In this document: positions 49,423 to 57,688 of the stretch, piece by piece | Position numbering within the stretch: the first letter of the stretch is position 1 | Layout of the letters: each line of letters starts with the position of its first letter | Assembly: GCA_017512885.1 (NCBI GenBank) | Contig: JAFWEP010000003.1 | Span: forward strand, 166,559 to 230,558 | Length of the DNA stretch: 64,000 nucleotides | Direction of reading: 5' to 3' | DNA from: Erysipelotrichaceae bacterium | GTDB taxonomy: Bacteria > Bacillota_I > Bacilli_A > Erysipelotrichales > Erysipelotrichaceae | Notes under the pieces: model-generated | Databases searched by the model: none | Seen by the model: only the letters and a program-made list of their open reading frames with translations | Told to the model about the DNA's origin: nothing | Program-made: the position numbers and the translations under genes

Positions 49423-52400
49423 TCATGAGAGCGCCTTACGGCACTCTTCCAGCCTCCTTAATGTGTGCAAGGTATGCCCGTCCTTCTCACCGTAGTGTTT
49501 CTGGCAGAGGGCATATGTTTCTTCGTAGAGCGGCAAAGCTTTCCCGTATTCCTTCAGCAGATAGTAAAGATCGGCTAGGGAATTGAGCGCCAGATAGGTC
49601 TCCCGGTGATCATCGCCGAAGATATCCCTTCTCTTTTTCAGAACTTCCTGACGGATGGTGATGGCTTCTTCGCAGAGACCGTTCTTCTCGCAGGCATAGG
49701 AGAGATTGCTGAAGGAAGTGATCGTATCGGGATGGTCTGCACCCAGGACTTCCTTTCTCTTCTCATAGGAACAGCGGGACAGTTTCAGGTAAGTTTCTTT
49801 GTCCTCCGTCCTGCCATACTCAAAGGCCAGATTGCTTAAGGAGACCAGTGTCTGAGGATCGTTCTCACCCAGGATCTTCTTCCTCTTTTCGTAGACCTCC
49901 TGTTTGAGTGCCATCGCTTCCGGTCTGTGCGCATTGGAACAGGCAACAGCGAGATAGTTCAACAGTGTCAGGACATCCGGATCCTCTTCTCCGAAGAGCG
50001 CTTTCCCTTTCTCATAGATCTCTTTCTGTTTCTGCAGATCATTCTCTGTTCTTATCCATGCCGTATAAACAGCTTTCAGATTCTTCACGGTCATCATCGT
50101 ACCGGCATGTTCCTCGCCAAGGATCTCCCTGCGCTTCCGATAGGTTTCTTCGTCCAGGGAAGCTGCCCGTTCATACTGCTTCAGCCGACTGCAGGTCAGG
50201 GCCAGATTATGGATGGCCAGCAGGGTGTCGGGATGATCATTGCCCAGCTTTTTCCGGCGCAGACGGACCAGTTCTTCTTCGACCGGCAGTTCCTTACGGT
50301 AATCTTTCAGTTTGTAATAGAGATCGGAAAGAGCGCTCAGCGTCCGCATGGCGTTGGGGTATTCTTCTCCGAAAAGAGCTTTGCTGTGGCGGTGGTACTC
50401 CTCAAAGTGCTCCAGAGCTGAAGCATCATCACCGAGATCCTTTTCCAGCCAGCAAAGATTCCAGAGGTTGACCAGTACGATCCGGTCAGACGGACCCAGT
50501 TTTGCTTTGCGGATCTCCCAGACCTGCCGGTAGATATCGCGTGCTTTTGTGAATTCTTTCAGCCCTGTATAGGCCACTGCCGTATTGTTGAGGAGAGACA
50601 GTGTCAGATCGCTTTTCTCTCCCAGGTTTGTGCGTGCTGTTTCATAGATCTGCTGATAGATCTGCAGCGCTTCTTCATAACGTTTCTGATCAAGATAGAC
50701 ATTGGCAGTAGAATTCAGAGTCGTAATGGTATCCGGATCGGCTTCACCCAGTGCTGCCTTCTGTTTCGGATAGACCGCCTGCAGCAGCTCCAGGGCTTCT
50801 TCATATTTCCCGCACAAACGGTATTCATTTGCCAGCGTTCTCATCGCCAGCAGTGTTTCCGGATGATCTTCACCGAGCACTCTCTTTCGTTTCTGCCAGA
50901 CTTCTTCAAAGATCGCAATGGCCCGCGGATGATCGTTCAGCGCCCCGTAAGCCAGCGCCAGATTGTGCAGATTCGCCAGGATGCCGGGGTCATCCTCAGC
51001 CTTGATCTTCTTTCGTTTCTCAATGACTTCCTGCAAGACCGAGACTGCTTTTTCCGGTTGACCATTCGTACAGTACTCATAGCCAAGATTGCCCTGGACA
51101 GCTAAAGTTTCGGAATGTTCGGGTCCATAGATCTCTTTATCCAGTTCGTAGATCTCTTCCTTCAAAGCCAGAGCTTTCTGCCGATAGCCGGCATAGGAAT
51201 ACGCCATCGCCCTTTCATTCAGACAGACCAGATAGATACGGTTATTTTTGGGATAGACCTGACGATAGCCTTCGACGGCTCTGTCCAGCGAAACGATCGC
51301 TTTCTCGTAATCTCCGCAGTAGCGCTGCATCTCTCCCAGCTCATCATCCCAGAGAGCTCTGGACAGCACTGTTTTACAGAGTTTCTCTTTATTGCGTTCC
51401 ACGGCGCTCTCCAGCTGCCGGATCTCGCCGGTTCCGTAGGCATAGAGATTGCGGCACAGCCGGCGGAAGATATCGTGCAGGAGCTCATGGTCTCCGTCAT
51501 CCAGCAGGACATTGGCTTCTCTGCAGTGATCCAGCAGATCAGAGACCCTCTCCCGGTAGTAGTGGAGATCTTCTCTCTTCTTCAGACGTTCGTTATAGAC
51601 GTTCAAGAGAGCGCTTAAGGAGGCTCTTCGGACATCCTCCGGATAGTTCTTATCTTCAAAGATCCCGACCCGGGCAGCCCGGTGCAGGTAGTAACGGGAT
51701 TCATCGTCCCTGCTGACCATGGTCGACTGCAGTAAGGAATGATAGGCTTCGCTGTAGGGCAGGAAGGATCCGTGGACCTTTTCGAACACTTCTTTATAGT
51801 CTCTTTCCGTCCAGTGGCTCATGGTGGCCATCAAACGGATGACCGTCTTCTCTTCACTGCCTAAGCCGCGGATATATCTTTCCAGCAGCATCGCTTTGTC
51901 CAGATTCTGAAAGTCCGCTGCTGAAGGTCTTCCTTCCTGCTTGTAGTTGACAGCGCTGAGGTAAAGGTAGATCGGTGCGCCGCCGGCAGCTTCGTAGATC
52001 TTCTCGATGATCTCGGGATCGGAGATCCCTTCCTTCTGCAGATAGTCGGAGGCATCCCTGAAGGACAGTTCTCCCAGAAGGTGTTCATTGGCTTCCGTAC
52101 TGTAGATCTTATTCCTCCCGGCCAGTACCCAGCAGGTATTGCGGATATCGGTCAGTTCCTGCGTGAACCAGACCGGCGGAATGACGCTCTTCTGTAAGAG
52201 CTCAAAGGTATCGATCAGGAAGACGATCCCGCAGTCCCGTTCACTGTGCTGCAGGTCGGCCTTGAAGAACTCGACCATGTTGCGGCGCAGATCTTCGGCA
52301 GTCTCACTGTAAGTGATCGCTTCAAAGTATTCCCGGTACAGTTCCTTTCTCTGTTTGTCCTCGATATGATTCAGGATCCCGGCCAGGATCTCTCCGCCTT

Positions 52401-52902
52401 TCTTGACCTTTGCATAAAGATCGGCCAGCGTCCCCAGTCCCGGAATGAATAAGGCTGCCGTATCCAGCATCTCTTCATACTTCGCCAATGCTGAAGAAGA
52501 CTGGTTTTCTCCAATAGATAGTGAAAGTCCGGTGATCTCCTTATACTTCTTGACCGCTGTATCGAAGATCGGGAAGACCAGATCCGGTTTGACCTGTAAG
52601 AGCCGGTAACGCAGATGACAGAGCACTTCTACCGGATCGGTGGAAGTCTCCAGGTCATACAGGACAGAGATATATTCTCCCTGAAAGGAAAAGCCGTCTT
52701 CAAAGGGAAAGACATTCATGTGATCGATATTGCGTTTCAGTTCATTCAAAAGCCAGGTCTTGCCGATCCCGCCTTCTCCGTAATAGGTAATGATCTGATG
52801 ACTGTCGGGTGTTTCTTCCAGTTTCCGTAAGGTCTGCCAGAAGGCCTTGCGTGGCTCTTCACGGTCGGTAAACAGCAGATGTGCCGGTTTTACGAGTGCC
52901 AT
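49423..52902 (-). CDS. Large STAND-type NTPase with C-terminal TPR array
   Basis: 1159 aa. An N-terminal P-loop domain has Walker A GEGGIGKT (42-49), Walker B IVFLIDT (226-232), sensor-like WVLAGRNKI (258-266) and GGAPIYLYL (307-315), the order seen in NB-ARC/STAND ATPases. A winged-helix-like spacer (~345-470) follows. From ~480 to the end run kinesin-light-chain-type TPRs of ~42 residues (e.g. EADPDTITTLNSTANVYLDQKRYEEALQIYQQIY, GEDHPETLLAMRTLANEYRLCGKYEEALELL), about sixteen of them. No effector nuclease, TIR or membrane domain is seen at either end. Could be a sensor NTPase in signalling, defence or regulation. GAGGTAAGCTT precedes ATG. Confidence 0.88.
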   Translation of the reverse strand: MALVKPAHLLFTDREEPRKAFWQTLRKLEETPDSHQIITYYGEGGIGKTWLLNELKRNIDHMNVFPFEDGFSFQGEYISVLYDLETSTDPVEVLCHLRYRLLQVKPDLVFPIFDTAVKKYKEITGLSLSIGENQSSSALAKYEEMLDTAALFIPGLGTLADLYAKVKKGGEILAGILNHIEDKQRKELYREYFEAITYSETAEDLRRNMVEFFKADLQHSERDCGIVFLIDTFELLQKSVIPPVWFTQELTDIRNTCWVLAGRNKIYSTEANEHLLGELSFRDASDYLQKEGISDPEIIEKIYEAAGGAPIYLYLSAVNYKQEGRPSAADFQNLDKAMLLERYIRGLGSEEKTVIRLMATMSHWTERDYKEVFEKVHGSFLPYSEAYHSLLQSTMVSRDDESRYYLHRAARVGIFEDKNYPEDVRRASLSALLNVYNERLKKREDLHYYRERVSDLLDHCREANVLLDDGDHELLHDIFRRLCRNLYAYGTGEIRQLESAVERNKEKLCKTVLSRALWDDELGEMQRYCGDYEKAIVSLDRAVEGYRQVYPKNNRIYLVCLNERAMAYSYAGYRQKALALKEEIYELDKEIYGPEHSETLAVQGNLGYEYCTNGQPEKAVSVLQEVIEKRKKIKAEDDPGILANLHNLALAYGALNDHPRAIAIFEEVWQKRKRVLGEDHPETLLAMRTLANEYRLCGKYEEALELLQAVYPKQKAALGEADPDTITTLNSTANVYLDQKRYEEALQIYQQIYETARTNLGEKSDLTLSLLNNTAVAYTGLKEFTKARDIYRQVWEIRKAKLGPSDRIVLVNLWNLCWLEKDLGDDASALEHFEEYHRHSKALFGEEYPNAMRTLSALSDLYYKLKDYRKELPVEEELVRLRRKKLGNDHPDTLLAIHNLALTCSRLKQYERAASLDEETYRKRREILGEEHAGTMMTVKNLKAVYTAWIRTENDLQKQKEIYEKGKALFGEEDPDVLTLLNYLAVACSNAHRPEAMALKQEVYEKRKKILGENDPQTLVSLSNLAFEYGRTEDKETYLKLSRCSYEKRKEVLGADHPDTITSFSNLSYACEKNGLCEEAITIRQEVLKKRRDIFGDDHRETYLALNSLADLYYLLKEYGKALPLYEETYALCQKHYGEKDGHTLHTLRRLEECRKALS

Positions 52903-52922
52903 AAGCTTACCTCTTTTTTCTT

Positions 52923-52953
52923 ATTATAGATGATGTCGGCACTCGCTTTTCAA
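52923..52953 (-). promoter_or_regulatory. Promoter of the STAND-TPR gene
   Basis: Minus strand TTGAAA (52948-52953), 19 bases, TATAAT (52923-52928). The same 98 bases must serve the divergent zinc-ribbon gene, for which only a weak TATGAT was seen. Confidence 0.6.
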
Positions 52954-53000
52954 CACAGAAAAGTACTTTATGATAAGATGTCTTTAAGGAGGTAACTCTT

Positions 53001-53615
53001 ATGGAAATGAAAGAACTTGAAAAACTGACCGAGACCAGCCGCCGTTATCTTCTGAACGGGGAAAGCGTACAGTCTCTCTCTTATGCCATTGCCGAATACC
53101 TCGACACCAAGAAGAATATGGTCACTCAGACCATGCGGATCCGGGACGGGTATATCGTCCAGTCCAAGGGTGACCTGACCGCTGACTGGACCAAATACCT
53201 GGGACTGGATGCGGCTGTCAATATCGAACTGCATCAGGAAGGCGATGAACTGAACGTCATCATCAGCAGCGGCAAGTGGATCGAAAAAGCCGGGATCGCT
53301 GCTGCCGGCCTCTTCATCTTCCAGCCCTTATTGTGGACTGCCGGCATCGGCATGGTCCGCTCATTGGCTTTACCGCAGGATATCTTCAACTTCCTGAATG
53401 ACCGGCTGCAGAGCATCGATGATACTCCGCAGCGTACGGAGACGCCGAATGCGAAAGTCTGCCCGGAATGCGGTGCTCCCAACAAAGCCGGTGCCCGCTA
53501 CTGCAGCAAGTGCGGCGCTTCCCTGGAAAGACAGGTGCGGATCTGCGCCGGCTGCGGTCAGAAACTGGATGAGGACGAGCTCTTCTGTCCCAACTGCGGC
53601 AGACGCGCCGAGTAA
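53001..53615 (+). CDS. Double zinc-ribbon protein with hydrophobic segment
   Basis: 204 aa. N-terminal ~95 residues are a mixed domain (MKELEKLTETSRRYLLNGESVQSLSYAIAEYLDTKKNMVTQTMRIRDGYIVQSKGDLTADWTKYLG); a hydrophobic stretch AGIAAAGLFIFQPLLWTAGIGMV (~98-120) may enter the membrane. The C-terminus has two CxxC-x-CxxC ribbons (CPECGAPNKAGARYCSKCG and CAGCGQKLDEDELFCPNCG). TAAGGAGGT ribosome site. It faces the STAND-TPR gene across a shared promoter region; a functional link is possible but unproven. Confidence 0.8.
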   Translation: MEMKELEKLTETSRRYLLNGESVQSLSYAIAEYLDTKKNMVTQTMRIRDGYIVQSKGDLTADWTKYLGLDAAVNIELHQEGDELNVIISSGKWIEKAGIAAAGLFIFQPLLWTAGIGMVRSLALPQDIFNFLNDRLQSIDDTPQRTETPNAKVCPECGAPNKAGARYCSKCGASLERQVRICAGCGQKLDEDELFCPNCGRRAE

Positions 53616-53618
53616 ACG

Positions 53619-53646
53619 AAAACGGACCTTCGCGGTCCGTTTTTTA
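53619..53646. terminator. Bidirectional terminator
   Basis: AAAACGGACC-ttcgc-GGTCCGTTTTTT between converging genes; T-runs on both strands. Confidence 0.9.
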
Positions 53647-54594
53647 TACCCGATGGAGATCTTCCCCTCGCTGGAAGGCGGCGATATTCTCAGCCGTCAT
53701 ATCGATGATGCGCTGTCTCGCCTCCCTGGCCGCCCAGGAGATATGGGGCGTGATATAGCAGTTCCTGGCTCTTAAGAGCGGATCGTCTTCGGCGATCGGT
53801 TCCTGCTCCGCCACATCCAGCCCGGCCGCATAGACCTTGCCGCTGTTCAAGGCAGCTGCCAGGTCTTCCGCCACGATCAGAGGACCGCGGGCATTGTTGA
53901 TGAGGATGACCCCGTCCTTCATCTTTGCGATCGTGTCCTTATTGATCAGGCCTTTGTTGTCTTCTTTCAGGGGACAGTGCAGGAAGATCACATCGCTCTC
54001 TTTCAGGAGCTCCGGCAGAGAGACATATTCGGCCAGTTTCTTTCCTTCTTCGTCCTCGTGTGGAGATACTGCCAGTACCTTCATGCCCAAAGCTCTGCAG
54101 ATACGGGCAGTCGCCTTGCCGATCCGGCCCAGACCGATGATCCCGGCTGTCTTTCCGTTGAGTTCGATCAGGGGCGTCTTCCAGTAAGCGAAATCCCTGC
54201 TGGAGGACCATTCGCCGGCCTTCACGCTCTGCGCATGCAGACCGACCTGGGAAGTGATCTCCAGCAATAACGCGATCGCATACTGGGCCACGATCTCGGT
54301 GCCGTAAGCCGGTACATTGGCTACGGCGATGCCTTTCTCATGAGCATAGGCGGTATCGACGACATTGTAGCCGGTCGCCAGCACTGCGATCATCTGCAGT
54401 TTCTCACAGGCATCGATGGTCTCTTTGCCGATCGGCGTCTTATTGGTGACGAGGATCTCGGCGTCCTTCGCCCTCTCTAACAGAAGGTCTTCTGAAGTAC
54501 GGTCATAAACGGTCAGTTCTCCCAGTTCCTGCAGCTTCTGCCAGCTGGTATCCCCGGGATTGCAGGTATAGCCATCCAATACAACGATCTTCAT
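53644..54594 (-). CDS. D-2-hydroxyacid dehydrogenase (glycerate dehydrogenase-like)
   Basis: 316 aa. NAD domain GLGRIGKATARICRALGMKVLAVSPHED; catalytic Arg in LINNARGPLIVAEDLAAALNSGKVYAAGLDVAEQEP, then Glu in the same stretch and His in NCYITPHISWAAREARQRI. Pattern AVLATGYNVVDTAYAHEKGIAVANVPAYGTEIVAQYAIALLLEI fits HprA-like glycerate/hydroxypyruvate reductases. The Asp that usually ends beta-B and fixes NAD is replaced by a Ser-Pro-His context, so NADPH use is possible. ATGA overlap with the MATE gene. Confidence 0.92.
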   Translation of the reverse strand: MKIVVLDGYTCNPGDTSWQKLQELGELTVYDRTSEDLLLERAKDAEILVTNKTPIGKETIDACEKLQMIAVLATGYNVVDTAYAHEKGIAVANVPAYGTEIVAQYAIALLLEITSQVGLHAQSVKAGEWSSSRDFAYWKTPLIELNGKTAGIIGLGRIGKATARICRALGMKVLAVSPHEDEEGKKLAEYVSLPELLKESDVIFLHCPLKEDNKGLINKDTIAKMKDGVILINNARGPLIVAEDLAAALNSGKVYAAGLDVAEQEPIAEDDPLLRARNCYITPHISWAAREARQRIIDMTAENIAAFQRGEDLHRV

Positions 54595-55940
54595 CCTCTT
54601 TCCCTCTCATCCAGTTCTTTCTTCTTTATCATCATATACCCGATGCAGAGCACTGTCTGCAGGAGACTGGAGGCCGGAGTGGCCAGCCCGATCTTAAAGA
54701 GCGAGACCGGCACCCGCTTCGACATGATGTAGGACAGAGGCAGACGGACACCGAAGGCACCCAGGATCCCCTGGGCCATTACGAAGCGGGTCTTGCCGCA
54801 GCCATTGAAGAAACCGGTGAAGCAGAAGAAGACAGCGGTCAGGATACAGTCGAAGGCATAGGCCTTGAGATAGTCCCAGCCGGCCGTAACGACTTCCGGA
54901 TCCTTGGAGAAGATCCCGCACAGCAGATCACCGCGGAAGAAGGAGAAAAGACCGATAAAGACCCCGATGCTCAAAGAGACCAGTACGCCGTAGCGCAGGG
55001 CTTTGTAGGCTCTGGAGATCTTGCGGGCGCCGTAGTTCTGGGCAACGAAAGCCGCCATCGACTGTCCGAAGGCAGCCGGTATCAGCATGATGAACCCTGC
55101 TACCTTCTCCGCTACCCCGATGCCGGCGGAGGCAGTAACGCCTAAGGCATTGACCAGAGCGGTGATGACCAGGAAGCTGATCCCGACCAGCAGATCGGAG
55201 AGAGCGATCGGGAAACCGAAACCGAAGACCTTTTTATTGACCGCGTTGTCCAGCCGGATATAGTCCTTCTGAAAGCGGAAAGGCAGCGCGATCTTACGGA
55301 TGATCAATAAGGAAAAGAGGACGCTGAAAGCCTGCGAGAAGACCGTCGCATAAGCAGCCCCAGCCGCACCCAGTCCGAAGACCCTCACCAGCAGAAGATC
55401 CCCGAAGATATTGATGACAGCGGCGATGGTGACGGAGATCAGGGGCAGCTGTGAATTGCCCAGACCGCGGAATAAAGATCCTAACAGGTTATAGGCCGTA
55501 ATAAAGAAGAGCCCGGCTGAACAGATGCGGATGTAGTCGGAAGTCATCGCAAAGGCTTCCGCCGGGGCCTGCATGATCGTTGAGACCCGCTCGATGTTCA
55601 GCAGCATCACCGCTGTGAACAGAAGAGCGATCAGACCGAAGAAGACGATACTGGCGCCCATCGCTTTCCCCGTTTCTTCCCGTTTCCCTTCGCCCAGCAG
55701 CTGGCCCAGCAGGATCGTTGCCCCCATCGACAGGCCGGCGATCACATTGGTGACAGTCATCATGAACTGGGAGCCGGTAGCGACCGCCGAGACATCGGCG
55801 GAGGTCGCATACTGTCCGACGATCAGGAGGTCAACGGCACCGTATAAGGACTGCAGGAACAGAGCAGCCATGACCGGAAAGGCAAAACGCAGTAAGGGGA
55901 TCAGGATCCTTCCTTCGGTAAAACGATCTTCTTTTTTCAT
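54591..55940 (-). CDS. MATE family efflux transporter
   Basis: 449 aa, twelve helices in two homologous halves. FAFPVMAALFLQSLYGAVDLLIVGQYATSADVSAVATGSQFMMTVTNVIAGLSMGATILLGQLLGEGKREE and, in the second half, FGFPIALSDLLVGISFLVITALVNALGVTASAGIGVAEKVAGFIMLIPAAFGQSMAAFVAQNYGARKISRA are typical MATE (DinF/NorM-related clostridial branch). Exports drugs or metabolites using a cation gradient. No ribosome site before ATG 55940; the -10 box ends nine bases upstream, so the message may be leaderless. Confidence 0.94.
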   Translation of the reverse strand: MKKEDRFTEGRILIPLLRFAFPVMAALFLQSLYGAVDLLIVGQYATSADVSAVATGSQFMMTVTNVIAGLSMGATILLGQLLGEGKREETGKAMGASIVFFGLIALLFTAVMLLNIERVSTIMQAPAEAFAMTSDYIRICSAGLFFITAYNLLGSLFRGLGNSQLPLISVTIAAVINIFGDLLLVRVFGLGAAGAAYATVFSQAFSVLFSLLIIRKIALPFRFQKDYIRLDNAVNKKVFGFGFPIALSDLLVGISFLVITALVNALGVTASAGIGVAEKVAGFIMLIPAAFGQSMAAFVAQNYGARKISRAYKALRYGVLVSLSIGVFIGLFSFFRGDLLCGIFSKDPEVVTAGWDYLKAYAFDCILTAVFFCFTGFFNGCGKTRFVMAQGILGAFGVRLPLSYIMSKRVPVSLFKIGLATPASSLLQTVLCIGYMMIKKKELDERERG

Positions 55941-55949
55941 AACGAATCT

Positions 55950-55978
55950 ACTTTAGTGAAGTTTCTTCCTTTCGTCAA
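55950..55978 (-). promoter_or_regulatory. Promoter of the MATE-dehydrogenase operon
   Basis: Minus strand TTGACG (55973-55978), 17 bases, TAAAGT (55950-55955), with only nine bases to the start codon. Confidence 0.78.
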
Positions 55979-55997
55979 TCGAAGGACTTCCTTCTGG

Positions 55998-56018
55998 TAT
56001 AATACTTGCGGAAGTATT
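55998..56018 (+). promoter_or_regulatory. AGCS promoter (extended -10) and start-site hairpin
   Basis: TGGTATAAT (55995-56003) is an extended -10 box. It runs into AATACTT-gcgg-AAGTATT (56001-56018), a 7-bp perfect inverted repeat at about +1, then a ~95-base AU-rich leader before ATG 56117. Possible operator or 5' mRNA hairpin. Confidence 0.6.
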
Positions 56019-56116
56019 CCGGTAATAGAAATTATTTGTATAGTTTTCACTTGTCGGATGAAACATTGAAAAATATAATTGAAACATAGTGTGATTATTT
56101 CATAGGAGGTACTTTT

Positions 56117-57616
56117 ATGATCGAGGTCATCGCCAACATCAACGATGCGATCAACGGAGTCGTCTGGGGCTGGCCCGCCCTCATCCTGCTGGCCTTCGTC
56201 GGTATCCTGATGACCATTCAGACCGGTTTCTTCCAGATCACCCACTTCAGGTACTGGATGAAACATACGATCGGTGCGATCTTCGGAGAGAAACATATCA
56301 CTGCCCATACGGCAGATAAGACCATCTCCCAGTTCCAGTCCCTCTGTACAGCCCTGGCTGCCACTGTCGGCACCGGCAATATCGTCGGTGTCGCCGGAGC
56401 GATCGCTGTCGGCGGTCCGGGAGCAGTCTTCTGGATGGTCGTGATCGCTTTCTTCGGTATGATGACCAACTACTCCGAGAATGTCCTCGGTATCCTTTAC
56501 CGCCGCAAGAACTCCGAAGGAGAATGGTGCGGCGGGGCCATGTACTACCTGAAAGACGGTCTGGCCGGCAAGGGACTGGCAAAGCTCGGTTCCGTCCTGG
56601 CGGTCCTCTTCTCGATCTTCTGCGTCATCGCTTCCTTCGGGATCGGCAATCTGTCCCAGGTCAACAGTATGGTCACCAACGTGCATACCGCCTTCGGGAT
56701 CCCCAACCTGATCACCGGTATCTTCCTCTTCTTTGCAGTATCGATCGTCATTCTGGGCGGTCTCAAGAGAGTCGCTGCCTTTACCGAAAAACTCGTTCCC
56801 TTCATGGTCATCCTTTACCTCTTAGGTTCCGTGGTGATCATCATCCTGCATGCCGGGCAGATCCCGGCAGCACTGGTCTCGATCTTCAAGGGAGCCTTCG
56901 GAATGAGTTCGGTCGCCGGCGGCGTCGTCGGCGCCGGGATCGCCGAAGCCATGAGATGGGGCATGAAGCGCGGGGTCTTCTCCAATGAAGCCGGTCTCGG
57001 TTCCTCGGTCATGGTCCATTCCAGTTCCAATGTAAGAGAACCGGTCCGTCAGGGCATGTGGGGCATCTTCGAAGTCTTTGCCGATACGATCGTCGTCTGT
57101 ACGCTGACTTCTCTGGTCATTCTGACCTGCGGCGTCATCGACCTCAATACCGGGGCGATGACGGCGGAAGCAGCTGCTGTCGGCGCTTCCTCTCTGGTCT
57201 CTCTGGCTTTCTCCAATACTTTCGGAATGCTCGGCGGCGCCTTCGTGGCCCTGGCGCTCCTCTTATTTGCCTATTCGACTGCCTTAGGCTGGAGCCACTA
57301 CGGGGCCAAAGCCTTTGAATACCTCTTCGGTACGAAGAATATCATTGTCTTCCGTATCGCCTTTGCCCTCGTCGTCTTAGCCGGTTCAGTACTGGATGCC
57401 GAGCTGGCCTGGCAGATCTCCGATACCTTCAACGGTCTGATGATGCTGCCGAACCTGATCGGTGTCCTGATCCTCTCTCCGCAGGTACACGCCTGTACGA
57501 AGAACTACGTAGACAGAAAACTGCACGGCAAGGGTAAAGAACCGATGCTGTCGATGATCCCGGAGATCCAGGAGATCGAAAAGAAAGAACTCATCGCTGC
57601 CGGCGGCGAAGACTAG
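56117..57616 (+). CDS. Sodium:alanine/glycine symporter (AGCS family)
   Basis: 499 aa, ten to eleven helices. GWPALILLAFVGILMTIQTGFFQITHF, FQSLCTALAATVGTGNIVGVAGAIAVGGPGAVFWMVVIAFFGMMTNYSENVLGILYR and GMKRGVFSNEAGLGSSVMVHSSSNVREPVRQGMWGIFEVFADT are the family signatures; the TVGTGNIVG loop binds Na+ and substrate. Imports alanine or glycine with Na+, which fits a Na+ gradient from the pyrophosphatase. CATAGGAGGT ribosome site. Confidence 0.96.
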   Translation: MIEVIANINDAINGVVWGWPALILLAFVGILMTIQTGFFQITHFRYWMKHTIGAIFGEKHITAHTADKTISQFQSLCTALAATVGTGNIVGVAGAIAVGGPGAVFWMVVIAFFGMMTNYSENVLGILYRRKNSEGEWCGGAMYYLKDGLAGKGLAKLGSVLAVLFSIFCVIASFGIGNLSQVNSMVTNVHTAFGIPNLITGIFLFFAVSIVILGGLKRVAAFTEKLVPFMVILYLLGSVVIIILHAGQIPAALVSIFKGAFGMSSVAGGVVGAGIAEAMRWGMKRGVFSNEAGLGSSVMVHSSSNVREPVRQGMWGIFEVFADTIVVCTLTSLVILTCGVIDLNTGAMTAEAAAVGASSLVSLAFSNTFGMLGGAFVALALLLFAYSTALGWSHYGAKAFEYLFGTKNIIVFRIAFALVVLAGSVLDAELAWQISDTFNGLMMLPNLIGVLILSPQVHACTKNYVDRKLHGKGKEPMLSMIPEIQEIEKKELIAAGGED

Positions 57617-57622
57617 AAACAC

Positions 57623-57648
57623 GGTCACGCAAGTGACCTTTTCTTTTA
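57623..57648 (+). terminator. Rho-independent terminator
   Basis: GGTCAC-gcaa-GTGACC followed by TTTTCTTTT. Confidence 0.85.
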
Positions 57649-57688
57649 CGGAAGAATTTCCTAAACTGTAGGTACAGGAGGTGATCCT

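Noticed and set aside
56004..56116. Glycine riboswitch in front of the AGCS symporter
   Set aside because: None of the conserved glycine aptamer blocks is present; only a short hairpin at the start site.
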